64,000 nucleotides of DNA from Colwellia sp. C2M11 (lineage in GTDB: Bacteria > Pseudomonadota > Gammaproteobacteria > Enterobacterales > Alteromonadaceae). The stretch lies in assembly GCF_018860915.1 (NCBI RefSeq), contig NZ_JAHKQD010000007.1, positions 1 to 64,000 of the forward strand, written 5' to 3'. Positions within the stretch are counted from its first letter, which is position 1. Every line of letters begins with the position of its first letter. Position numbers and translations under genes: made by a program. The notes beneath the pieces are model-generated. The model was not told where the DNA came from. It searched no databases and worked only from the letters and a program-made list of their open reading frames with translations. Positions 54,148 through 62,649 of this stretch are shown here, one piece after another.

Positions 54148-55629
54148 TTATACATCTTCCTCGAGTGTTTTAATTTTAAATCCGGTGTAAGCATAAATAA
54201 CAGCGATAACAGGGTTTATTAAGTTAAAAAAACAATAAAATATGTAGTCATAAGAAGTAAGTGCAAGTGCGCCAAACATAAATGCGCCACAGGTATTCCA
54301 TGGTATTAATGGTGACGTAATAGTACCAGAGTCTTCCAGTGTTCTACTGAGTACAGTTGGGTGAAGTCCACGACGATGATATTCTTCTTTAAACATTCTA
54401 CCCGGCATCACAATCGCCATATATTGATCGGCTGTAATTAAGTTAGTGCCAATACACGTTGCCATTGTACTGGTAATTAAACTACCAACTGACTTAGCTG
54501 TTTTTAGAATTGTTTTAACAAATTTAGCAAGCATACCAAGACGCTCTAATACCGCCCCAAAACTTAAAGCACACATCACTAACCAAATAGTATTGAGCAT
54601 ACTCGACATACCACCACGACTTAGTAATTTATCAATTTCTGTATTACCCGTGTTTACCACTATTCCATCAAAAAAAGCAGTCCAAATGATAGTAATATAA
54701 GCAGTAGAATTAGAGATGCCTTTTTCAGCCATCGATAAAATTAATTCTTGTTGAAAAATTCCAGACCAAATAGCACCAATAATAGCCCCAATTGCAACCG
54801 CAGGAAATGCAGGCATTTTTTTGAATGCTAATGCTAATAAAATAAACAACGGGATCAAGTTGAAGACTGATATGTTGTATGTTTCATCTAAGGTTGCAGT
54901 TAATTTTTGAATTGTATCCGTACTCTCGATATTTCCAGCTGAATGATTAAATCCAATAATTAAAAACAAAACAAGAGCAATGACAATAGAAGGAATGGTC
55001 GTCCACAACATATAACGTATATGATCAAATAACTCACTACCGGCTACAGCAGGGGCTAAGTTAGTTGTTTCTGACAGTGGTGATAATTTATCTCCAAAAT
55101 AAGCACCTGAGATAACAGCACCGGCAGTAACCGCAGTAGACATTTCAAAGCCATTTGATATACCAATAAAAGCAACACCGACTGTAGCTGCCGTTGTCCA
55201 AGAGCTACCTATACTCATAGCAACAATGCCACAAACAAGGCAACAAGCAGCGTAGAACCAGCTTGGATCAATAATTTGTAAACCATAATAAATCATTGTG
55301 GGTACTGTACCTGAAAGCAACCAAGTCCCGATGAGTGCTCCAACAGTTAATAAAATTAAAATTGCCCCTAACGAGATTGAGATTCCTTTAACGATCGCTG
55401 CCTCAATATCTTCCCATTGATGACCATTTTTTAGCCCAATAAGAATCGCAATTCCCATCGCTAATAATAGCGCTATTTGATTAGGACCAAAGGAAGAGTT
55501 ATCCGCAAAATATGAAACTGAAGCAGTAAGCATAATCACCAAGGCGATTAAAGGAATAACAGAGTCCAGCATACTGGGTTCTTTCTTCTGTATTGGTGAT
55601 TGATTTTCTGTTGGTACTTGATTTGACAT
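54148..55629 (-). CDS. nhaC: NhaC family Na+/H+ antiporter
   Basis: A 493-residue inner-membrane protein with about twelve helices and a polar N-terminal 30 residues. Typical stretches are GALIGTWLLSGTVPTMIYYGL, IGSSWTTAATVGVAFIGI, GAYFGDKLSPLSETTNLAPAVAG and LEDSGTITSPLIPWNTCGAFM. It exports sodium in exchange for protons, fitting a marine organism. Upstream of pepN with a 60-base gap. Confidence 0.92.
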   Translation of the reverse strand: MSNQVPTENQSPIQKKEPSMLDSVIPLIALVIMLTASVSYFADNSSFGPNQIALLLAMGIAILIGLKNGHQWEDIEAAIVKGISISLGAILILLTVGALIGTWLLSGTVPTMIYYGLQIIDPSWFYAACCLVCGIVAMSIGSSWTTAATVGVAFIGISNGFEMSTAVTAGAVISGAYFGDKLSPLSETTNLAPAVAGSELFDHIRYMLWTTIPSIVIALVLFLIIGFNHSAGNIESTDTIQKLTATLDETYNISVFNLIPLFILLALAFKKMPAFPAVAIGAIIGAIWSGIFQQELILSMAEKGISNSTAYITIIWTAFFDGIVVNTGNTEIDKLLSRGGMSSMLNTIWLVMCALSFGAVLERLGMLAKFVKTILKTAKSVGSLITSTMATCIGTNLITADQYMAIVMPGRMFKEEYHRRGLHPTVLSRTLEDSGTITSPLIPWNTCGAFMFGALALTSYDYIFYCFFNLINPVIAVIYAYTGFKIKTLEEDV

Positions 55630-55735
55630 ATTATGAAATAACCTTTTTATGTTCGTTTTTATTATTTATTATTTATGCGCTATATTTTGATTATTTATTC
55701 ACTTTAAATAAATATAAATACCTTGTTTCTAAGGC

Positions 55736-55764
55736 AAGAAAGCCGCCCTTAGGGCGGCTTTCTT
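55736..55764 (-). terminator. terminator of prc
   Basis: A perfect 13-bp stem, AAGAAAGCCGCCC with GGGCGGCTTTCTT, loop TTA, GC-rich core, 14 bases after the prc stop. The A-run on the left gives the U tract on the - strand. Confidence 0.9.
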
Positions 55765-55777
55765 AATTCGATCTTTT

Positions 55778-57955
55778 CTAGTTTTTAGCTACTTTACCTA
55801 AATTGACAAAGTCAAAGGTAATACGTGCTGTTTCATCAAGAAAGGGATCTAGCTCATCCAATTCATCAGGTAAATCATCCAAGTCTTTAACAGGCTCTTT
55901 ACCCATTTTAACTAGTCGTTCATTATTTCTAATAAGTCGGTTGTTCTTACGTTCTTCACGTTTATTTTTACGTTTTTCTAAATTCAACGAAATTGTTTTA
56001 TCATCTTTTTCTGCTTTATACGTTTCGATATCTTCAAGTAAATAGTTGAACTCACTATTGTTCTTAATTCTCTCTTTGTATAAAGAGGTTAAATAAGTGA
56101 CCTCTTTCGTCACATCATGTAATTTAGAATATTGTGCTCTATCAATTTGATCCCATGGTAGTGCATTTTCTTCTTTACTTTCGCCCCACTCTTCAGGGTT
56201 TACTGCCGTAGGAAAAGCAATATCAGGTAAAACGCCTCTGTGCTGTGTGCTACCACCATTAATTCGATAAAATTTTGCGATAGTGTATTGAATACTGCCT
56301 AATGGATTTTCATATAAGTCATATACACGGCCTAAACCACGATGCTGTTGTACAGTACCTTTGCCAAAAGTATGTTCGCCGACAATCACGCCACGGCCAT
56401 AATCTTGTATAGCAGCAGCAAAAATTTCAGAAGCTGATGCGCTATATCTATCAACCATTACAGTAAGTGGTCCATCATAATAGCTAATTCCATCTTTATC
56501 ACGATGAACATCAACACGGTTAGCACCATTTCTTATTTGAACAACAGGCCCTTTATCAATGAATAATCCTGTTAATAATGTTGCTTCAGGTAAAGAGCCA
56601 CCACCATTACCACGTAAATCAATAATAATACCTTGTACTTCTTGCTCTTTTAACTTCTCTAATTCTTTTTTTACGTCGCTAGATAAATTGTTATAGAAGC
56701 TTGGAATAGTAATTATCCCTAACTTTTCACCTTGTTTATCATGTTCAATTTGAGGAATAACTTTGCCTTTAACTTTGTCAGCTTCAGCATTGTCAATGTC
56801 ATCACTTTCAACTTTCGCTTTTTCGATGCCACTACCTTTAAAATAAATTTCAGATTTAGCAGCTTTGTTTTCTAATTTGATTTTATCTCTAACAATAGTG
56901 ACTTCTTTTACTTCTGATATATCATCAGACTCACCAGATAATACTTGTAGCCTAACAGTAGTCCCTTTAGGACCTTTAATTTTTTCAACGACATCATCTA
57001 AACGCCAACCGATAACATCTTCAAAATCTTTATCGGCTTGTGCTACGCCAACAATACGATCTTTGGGTTTTAAGGCTTTAGATGAATCGGCTGGGCCACC
57101 ACTAACGACACTTTGAATAACAGTATAATCTTCTTCTGCACGTAAAACTGCACCAATACCTTCAAGTGATAAATTCATTTCCATTTGAAAACGTTCAGCA
57201 TTACGAGGAGATAAATATGAAGTATGTGGCTCTACAACACGAGCAAAGCTATTCATTAGGAGTTGAAAAACATCCTCACTTTCACTCTGTTTAATGCGTT
57301 TTATTGCATATTTATAACGTTTAGTGAGTACTTTTTGCGTATCTGGCCACTCTTTACCTGTAAGTAACAGGTTTAATACATCAGACTTAACTTTGATTCG
57401 CCACAGCTCATCTAATTCAGCAATAGACTTAGGCCAAGCAGCGTCTTCACGATCATAAGCGTAAACATCATCTTTACTAAAATCAAAAGGTGACTTTTGA
57501 ACTTCCTCATCGCCTGACTTAACAGTAGTTACTTCAGGATTAATTAAGTTTAGCGCATATTGGTAACGCTCTAAACGGCGCTGCATATTTAAATTATAAA
57601 TATCATAAGCCGCACTTAATTGCCCTCGAGCAAAGACATCATCAAAATCTAAGCTCTGTTTTTGAAGTTTCTCAATATCAGAGGCTAAAAAAACATTTCT
57701 AGAATAATCTAGTTGTTTAATATAGCGATCGAAAACATCTTGAGAGAGGGTTTCATCAATTTTTACTTTCTTATAATGGCCTCGCGTAAACCTTGCCGTA
57801 ATACGCTTCGTTGCGGTTACATGCTGAGATTCAGGCGCAAGTACCGGCAGTGTTAACTCTTTAGCTGTATCATCAAATGCAAAAGCACTATAGCTACTAA
57901 TTGAAAAACTTACCGATAAAGATACGGCAAGTGCTATACGACAAAATTTTTGCAT
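55778..57955 (-). CDS. prc: carboxy-terminal (tail-specific) protease
   Basis: A periplasmic S41 protease that degrades proteins from nonpolar C-termini. About 725 residues, signal peptide through SAFAFDD. The PDZ domain (about 240-340, SLEGIGAVLR) is followed by the protease core, with the nucleophile Ser in DRYSASASEIF (about 508) and the Lys in HTFGKGTV (about 532). A basic coiled region and DUF3340-like tail complete it. ATG 57955 is spaced better from GGAG than 57961. Next to proQ, as in many gammaproteobacteria. Confidence 0.95.
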   Translation of the reverse strand: MQKFCRIALAVSLSVSFSISSYSAFAFDDTAKELTLPVLAPESQHVTATKRITARFTRGHYKKVKIDETLSQDVFDRYIKQLDYSRNVFLASDIEKLQKQSLDFDDVFARGQLSAAYDIYNLNMQRRLERYQYALNLINPEVTTVKSGDEEVQKSPFDFSKDDVYAYDREDAAWPKSIAELDELWRIKVKSDVLNLLLTGKEWPDTQKVLTKRYKYAIKRIKQSESEDVFQLLMNSFARVVEPHTSYLSPRNAERFQMEMNLSLEGIGAVLRAEEDYTVIQSVVSGGPADSSKALKPKDRIVGVAQADKDFEDVIGWRLDDVVEKIKGPKGTTVRLQVLSGESDDISEVKEVTIVRDKIKLENKAAKSEIYFKGSGIEKAKVESDDIDNAEADKVKGKVIPQIEHDKQGEKLGIITIPSFYNNLSSDVKKELEKLKEQEVQGIIIDLRGNGGGSLPEATLLTGLFIDKGPVVQIRNGANRVDVHRDKDGISYYDGPLTVMVDRYSASASEIFAAAIQDYGRGVIVGEHTFGKGTVQQHRGLGRVYDLYENPLGSIQYTIAKFYRINGGSTQHRGVLPDIAFPTAVNPEEWGESKEENALPWDQIDRAQYSKLHDVTKEVTYLTSLYKERIKNNSEFNYLLEDIETYKAEKDDKTISLNLEKRKNKREERKNNRLIRNNERLVKMGKEPVKDLDDLPDELDELDPFLDETARITFDFVNLGKVAKN

Positions 57956-58022
57956 GCACATTACTCCAAACTATAATTAACCAAACTATGACTAATATTC
58001 AAACTAAATAACCAAAATTTGA

Positions 58023-58688
58023 TTACGAATATATATTTTGCATTTGTGTTTTAATGGTCATGCCTGAGTCAAGTTGAACACTAATGTCTTTCCCTGCAAT
58101 TTCAGTAATAGTTGCATTCATAGGTGAATTACCTAATTGAACTTTTACTTTGTTACCTACTTTTATTGTGGCTGAATCCACTTTTTTCAATGGCGGTAAC
58201 TCTTTTTTTACATCTTTACGTTTAGTCGATTTAACTGACTTAAATTTAGCTGAATCACGTTTTGTTTCATCAGAAGATTTATCATTACTTTTAGAGGTAT
58301 TAGCTTTAGGAGCTCTTTTGTCACCTTGAGCTTTTTTATTAGATGCAGGTGTTTTACCAAATTTCTCTTGGCTTTCTTTTAATGTTTTGCTTGCATAATT
58401 TGCTTGCTCTTCATCAATTTCAGCAACATCTTTTCCATCAATATCAACACGGAAAGCACCGGTTTTTATCGCTTTAAGATAACGCCAACTACTTGTGTAA
58501 TGTCTTAATGCTTGACGTAAACGAGTTTTACTAACCGTTTCATCATCACTTAGCTTTTCAGCTAAATCTTGGAATATCCCTACTTTTAAAGGTTTTACTG
58601 GGCCCTTAACAGAAAAACATTCTGGAAATTTTTCTGTTAAATAAGTAATGATATCTTTAGTGCTTATACGTTTAATTTCAGTTTCCAT
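58023..58688 (-). CDS. proQ: RNA chaperone ProQ
   Basis: An RNA-binding protein that stabilises and pairs sRNAs and mRNAs. The 221-residue chain has an N-terminal FinO/ProQ domain (about 5-115: YLTEKFPECF, LRQALRHYTSSWRYLKAI), a Lys/Ser-rich linker (about 115-165) and a C-terminal KOW/Tudor-like domain (VGNKVKVQLGNSPMNATITEI onward). Directly upstream of prc on the same strand. Confidence 0.95.
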   Translation of the reverse strand: METEIKRISTKDIITYLTEKFPECFSVKGPVKPLKVGIFQDLAEKLSDDETVSKTRLRQALRHYTSSWRYLKAIKTGAFRVDIDGKDVAEIDEEQANYASKTLKESQEKFGKTPASNKKAQGDKRAPKANTSKSNDKSSDETKRDSAKFKSVKSTKRKDVKKELPPLKKVDSATIKVGNKVKVQLGNSPMNATITEIAGKDISVQLDSGMTIKTQMQNIYS

Positions 58689-58727
58689 AAATACAACTTT
58701 TATACAGTTTCAGTTAAATAGTTTAAA

Positions 58728-59018
58728 TTAATAATCTTGTGTTTGTAGGTGCTGGTCTCGATTCTCTAAGATATTACGACACCAATCATAAATATCATCG
58801 GATTCTACATCAGGTAATTCATCTTGCCCAATCCAGTTATCCCATATTAAAGCTAATAGCTGCTCTAATACTTCAGTCTCTATATCTTCTTCTGCTAAGT
58901 CATAGAATGTATGGTAAATTTCATTAATCTTTTCGACAACAAGTTCTTCTTGGCCGTCCCAGTCACCAACAATTTCTGCTGTAACTAGATAGTCATGTAT
59001 AACTACAAATTCTTTCAT
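58728..59018 (-). CDS. small acidic hypothetical protein coupled to msrC
   Basis: A 96-residue product very rich in Asp and Glu, with many Trp and Ile residues (ALIWDNWIGQDELPDVESDDIYDW). No signal peptide. Its ATG overlaps the msrC stop as ATGA, so translation is coupled. I do not recognise the family. The acidity could suit a protein- or metal-binding adaptor; that is a guess. It lies 39 bases ahead of proQ. Confidence 0.65.
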   Translation of the reverse strand: MKEFVVIHDYLVTAEIVGDWDGQEELVVEKINEIYHTFYDLAEEDIETEVLEQLLALIWDNWIGQDELPDVESDDIYDWCRNILENRDQHLQTQDY

Positions 59019-59500
59019 CGTGTTACTTTTTCATCACTGGCTAATAAAGTTTGTTCAAATACCTTTACTATTGCTTCTAAACCTTTTTGGTCTTCTTCGT
59101 CAAAACGAGCAAAGCTGGTACTGTCAACGTCCAAAACCGCTATTATATCACCGTTAACCTGAACTGGAATAACAATTTCAGCATTCGTTGTTGCATCGCA
59201 AGCAATGTGACCATCAAATTGATGAACATCATTAACACGTTGCGTCATTTTTGTTTGGGCAGCAGTACCACAAACACCGGTTCCAATAGGAATTCGAATA
59301 CAAGCGACTTTACCTTGAAAAGGGCCTAAAACAAGCTGTTCGTCAATAACACGGTAAAATCCAAGCCAATTAACTTGATCTAACGCATCAAAAAGAAGAG
59401 CAGATATATTTGCCATGTTGGCGATAGGGTCTATTTCATCAAAAATTAACGCTTCTGTTTGCGCTAATAACTCCTGATAAAATTCAATTTTATTAACCAA
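59015..59500 (-). CDS. msrC: free methionine-(R)-sulfoxide reductase (GAF-type, YebR/MsrC)
   Basis: It reduces free Met-R-sulfoxide. The GAF domain carries the three family cysteines in ACIRIPIG, GVCGTA and HIACDA. LLFDALDQVNWLGFY, LVLGPFQGKVAC and VLDVDSTSFARFDEED closely track E. coli YebR. I start at TTG 59500 (MVNKIEFYQELL), eight bases after GGA and aligned with relatives; the longer frame to 59560 adds 20 residues unlike the family. The gene is first in a msrC-orf96-proQ-prc run. Confidence 0.88.
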   Translation of the reverse strand: MVNKIEFYQELLAQTEALIFDEIDPIANMANISALLFDALDQVNWLGFYRVIDEQLVLGPFQGKVACIRIPIGTGVCGTAAQTKMTQRVNDVHQFDGHIACDATTNAEIVIPVQVNGDIIAVLDVDSTSFARFDEEDQKGLEAIVKVFEQTLLASDEKVTR

Positions 59501-59609
59501 TGATATTATCCAAAGATTTAAAGAGGGCTTAAAAGGCATAACATACCTTGAAAGCCACATAAATTAAAGCTTTTATCTAACGGAAACTTTAATTTAGCTA
59601 AATTATTAA

Positions 59610-60413
59610 CTAATCTATGGAGTATTTCACCAAAACGCTCGCATTAATCGCTTGATTTCCTACTTGTGAACTATGTTGTTCAAAAGAATCACTCATTTTC
59701 ATTGAAGCACTATAGACAGGTCTATAATGATTACTACTTGTCTCTTGAACATAAATCAACTTCCCTAACGATTGTTCTGTTTGTTTAGCAATTTGCATAG
59801 CTTTTGCTTTTGCTTGGTCAATCGCTATTGATAAAGCCTGTTGATAATATTTATCACTATTCCCAATTGACATACTCAAAGGTGATATTCGATGTACTCC
59901 AATTTTTATGATCGAATTTAGAAACTGGTCGTAATCTTTAATATCTGAGAAGTTAATGGTAATGTTTCTGCTTAACTCAAAATACTGAGGTTGCACAGTC
60001 GTCACATTATTAGACGAGTTAGTATCAATGGTTAATTTACTTTTTTGATGATTCGGTAACGTTTGTATAACTTCAACGCCCCGTAGATTCACTTCGGTCT
60101 CGTCTTTAATTACACGTAAAGAAACTCTGGCTGAATTTATATTCTCTGGTTTAATACCTAAATTTGTTGCAACATCGACCACTTGATTACTTTTATGATC
60201 AACAATGGATCTAATTTTATCAGTGAAGTGCCCTTTTTCAATTATCGATACTGATAATGAAAACACGTCAGGTACGGCCAATACACTTCCTTGCCCTCTT
60301 ACTTCAATCCCTGAGTTTTGTGTATTTGCTAGCACTTGTTGAGGTGACATACACACAAAAGTAACACCCATGACAAAGGCGCTAGTCCAAGGTTTAGTTA
60401 ACAATTTTAACAT
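59610..60413 (-). CDS. SIMPL (DUF541) domain periplasmic protein
   Basis: A 267-residue protein with signal peptide (about 1-29, QVLANTQ). GIEVRGQGSVLAVPDVFSLSVSI and ALSIAIDQAKAKAMQIAKQTEQSLGKLIYVQE are the two conserved halves of SIMPL-domain proteins such as YggE. These are implicated in oxidative-stress tolerance; the mechanism is unclear. Monocistronic. Confidence 0.88.
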   Translation of the reverse strand: MLKLLTKPWTSAFVMGVTFVCMSPQQVLANTQNSGIEVRGQGSVLAVPDVFSLSVSIIEKGHFTDKIRSIVDHKSNQVVDVATNLGIKPENINSARVSLRVIKDETEVNLRGVEVIQTLPNHQKSKLTIDTNSSNNVTTVQPQYFELSRNITINFSDIKDYDQFLNSIIKIGVHRISPLSMSIGNSDKYYQQALSIAIDQAKAKAMQIAKQTEQSLGKLIYVQETSSNHYRPVYSASMKMSDSFEQHSSQVGNQAINASVLVKYSID

Positions 60414-60480
60414 TTTTTGTCCCTATGATTGCTAAATATTAATTTATACAATTTAGCCAAAGTTAATTTTGATAGAAAAA

Positions 60481-61161
60481 TCATTTCTTGCTTGTCATGT
60501 ATTGCGTAAAATGATTTCGTTCTTCATTTGAAGCATTTTGCCACCAATATTTTAACATAGTCAATGCATCAACTTGTATCAAAGTGTTACCCGAGTCCTG
60601 TACGACAGTTACTTTATCGTTTAAAGAAGTACTCGATTGAGTAACAGCAACATTTTTTTCTAATGATGAGACTGTCTTTTTCTGCATAGTTTGTTTTGCA
60701 ACATAGGTATTAACGGCTAAATTAACCTGCTGAGCCATTTTGTAATTTTCTAGTGTTTCTAATGTAATATTAATTCGTTTATTTTTTTCATCTTTTAATA
60801 TCAATTCTGGCGATTGAGAAAATGATTCAGCTTGCGCTAGGTTTTTGATAGCAACGGTATCAAGATTGAGATTACTTTCTTCTTTAACAGCAAGCTTAAC
60901 AACAAAATCTTTTGATTTAACCACTCTATTTTCAGCAAAATCCAAATCTTCAAATACATCTTTATAATGCATTATCAGCGCATAATTCCCGGAGTTAAGT
61001 TCAAAAGTAGACTTTTTACTGAGTAAGCCATGTTCCACGGCTTTATTATCAATTTCAGTAACAATAAGATTATCTGCTACAGTGAGTGTTGCTGCAGATA
61101 AAGTCATTGAAACCATTGATGTGAATAAAACACAACTGATAGTGTTAAGAAGCCTAGCCAT
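60481..61161 (-). CDS. DUF2057 family (YccT-like) exported protein
   Basis: A 226-residue protein with signal peptide (about 1-23, LSAATL). TLTVADNLIVTEIDNKAVEHGL and NSGNYALIMHYKDVFEDLDFAENRVVKSKDF match DUF2057. The C-terminus WWQNASNEERNHFTQYM is a family-like tail. Periplasmic; function unknown. Confidence 0.85.
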   Translation of the reverse strand: MARLLNTISCVLFTSMVSMTLSAATLTVADNLIVTEIDNKAVEHGLLSKKSTFELNSGNYALIMHYKDVFEDLDFAENRVVKSKDFVVKLAVKEESNLNLDTVAIKNLAQAESFSQSPELILKDEKNKRINITLETLENYKMAQQVNLAVNTYVAKQTMQKKTVSSLEKNVAVTQSSTSLNDKVTVVQDSGNTLIQVDALTMLKYWWQNASNEERNHFTQYMTSKK

Positions 61162-61264
61162 AATAAAAGTCCTTAAATCATTAATATAAGTTCTGTTATA
61201 AACGGACTAGGCGTGAATGCAAAGCAATATTTTACGTAACTAGGCTAAAGTACTAGGGTTATAA

Positions 61265-62443
61265 TTAAAAGCTATCGCCAGGAATACGTACCCAACCTTC
61301 CATAAGTACTCTTGCACTTCGACTCATAATTGCTTTTGTTACCTGCCATTGCCCGTCAATCTCTATTGCTTCAGCGCCAACCTTTAAAGTCCCTGAAGGA
61401 TGACCAAAAACAACCGATTCACGTTTACCACCACCCGCAGCTAAATTAACGACCGTACCAGGAATAGCACCTGCAGTACCAATAGCAACAGCAGCAGTAC
61501 CCATCATTGCGTGATGCAGTTTCCCCATCGATAAAGCACGAACGTGTAAATCTATTTCTGTTGCACTCACTTGTTTAGCACTTGAAGTTGTATAATCTTG
61601 TGCCTTTGCAACAAAGGCAATCTTTGGGGTATGTTGTCGATCTTTTGCTTCTGCAATATCGTTAATTAATCCCATTTTAATTGCGCCATACGCACGAATA
61701 GCTTCAAAACGCGCTAGTGCTACTTCATCATTGTTTATCGCCTCTTGTAATTCAGTACCGGTATAACCAATTTCATCCGCATTTAAAAAAATGGTCGGAA
61801 TACCAGCTGTAATCAAAGATGCGGTAAATGTACCGACATCTGGAACGTCTAGCTGATCAATGACATTGCCCGTAGGAAACATTGCTTCAGAAGGGTCAAC
61901 AGGCGCTAGGAATTCAACAGGCACTTCAGCTGCAGGAAAAGTAACACCATCAAGCTCAAAATCACCTGTTTCTTGTACTTCACCATTAGTGATAGGCACT
62001 TTAGCAATAATGGTTTTTGAAATGTTTTTTTGCCAAATACGTACTGTACAAACGCCATTTTTTGGCACACGTTCAGGACTAACCAACCCTGACATAATCG
62101 CAAAGGAACCAACTGCCGCCGTTAAATTGCCACAATTACCAGACCAATCGACAAATGCTTTATCAATCGCAACTTGTCCAAACAAGTAATCAACATCATG
62201 ATCAACTTGATCACTTTTTGCCAAAATCACTGTTTTACTAGTTGATGATGTTGCTCCCCCCATACCATCAGTTTGTTTGCCATATGGATCAGGGCTTCCA
62301 ATAACACGTAACAACATATTATCACGCGCTTGACCTGCAACTTGGCAGCGCTCTGGTAAATCAGTTAAATTAAAAAAGACACCTTTGGACGTGCCACCAC
62401 GAATATACGTAGCAGGAATTTTCACTTGAGGAACTGAAGACAT
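61265..62443 (-). CDS. prpF: 2-methylaconitate cis-trans isomerase PrpF
   Basis: It isomerises 2-methylaconitate in the methylcitrate pathway of propionate oxidation, acting with AcnD. The 392-residue protein carries ATYIRGGTSKGVFF at the N-terminus, GNCGNLTAAVG (about 107-117, with a catalytic Cys) and an MGKLHHAMMGTAAVAIGTAGAIPGT stretch. It lies directly downstream of acnD on the - strand; the hairpin at 62477-62517 separates them. Confidence 0.95.
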   Translation of the reverse strand: MSSVPQVKIPATYIRGGTSKGVFFNLTDLPERCQVAGQARDNMLLRVIGSPDPYGKQTDGMGGATSSTSKTVILAKSDQVDHDVDYLFGQVAIDKAFVDWSGNCGNLTAAVGSFAIMSGLVSPERVPKNGVCTVRIWQKNISKTIIAKVPITNGEVQETGDFELDGVTFPAAEVPVEFLAPVDPSEAMFPTGNVIDQLDVPDVGTFTASLITAGIPTIFLNADEIGYTGTELQEAINNDEVALARFEAIRAYGAIKMGLINDIAEAKDRQHTPKIAFVAKAQDYTTSSAKQVSATEIDLHVRALSMGKLHHAMMGTAAVAIGTAGAIPGTVVNLAAGGGKRESVVFGHPSGTLKVGAEAIEIDGQWQVTKAIMSRSARVLMEGWVRIPGDSF

Positions 62444-62476
62444 TATTTTTTTCCTTTGCTATTTAGCTTATTTATT

Positions 62477-62517
62477 AAAAAATGGCACATGATCGGTGAA
62501 GAACAATGTGCCATTTT
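62477..62517 (-). terminator. hairpin between acnD and prpF
   Basis: AAAATGGCACAT (left) and ATGTGCCATTTT (right) form a 12-bp stem with a loop of about 16 bases; on the - strand several U residues follow. It could partially terminate transcription before prpF. Confidence 0.65.
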
Positions 62518-62649
62518 CATAAAACTCAACATATTGAATCTATTTAAAGTAAAACCTTAGTCTTCAATTTGGTTTTAGCCAAAAGCGACAGTGTTAAATT
62601 AATAAACATCCATAAACACTTCCAACCAATATAAAGACTAAAATATCAT

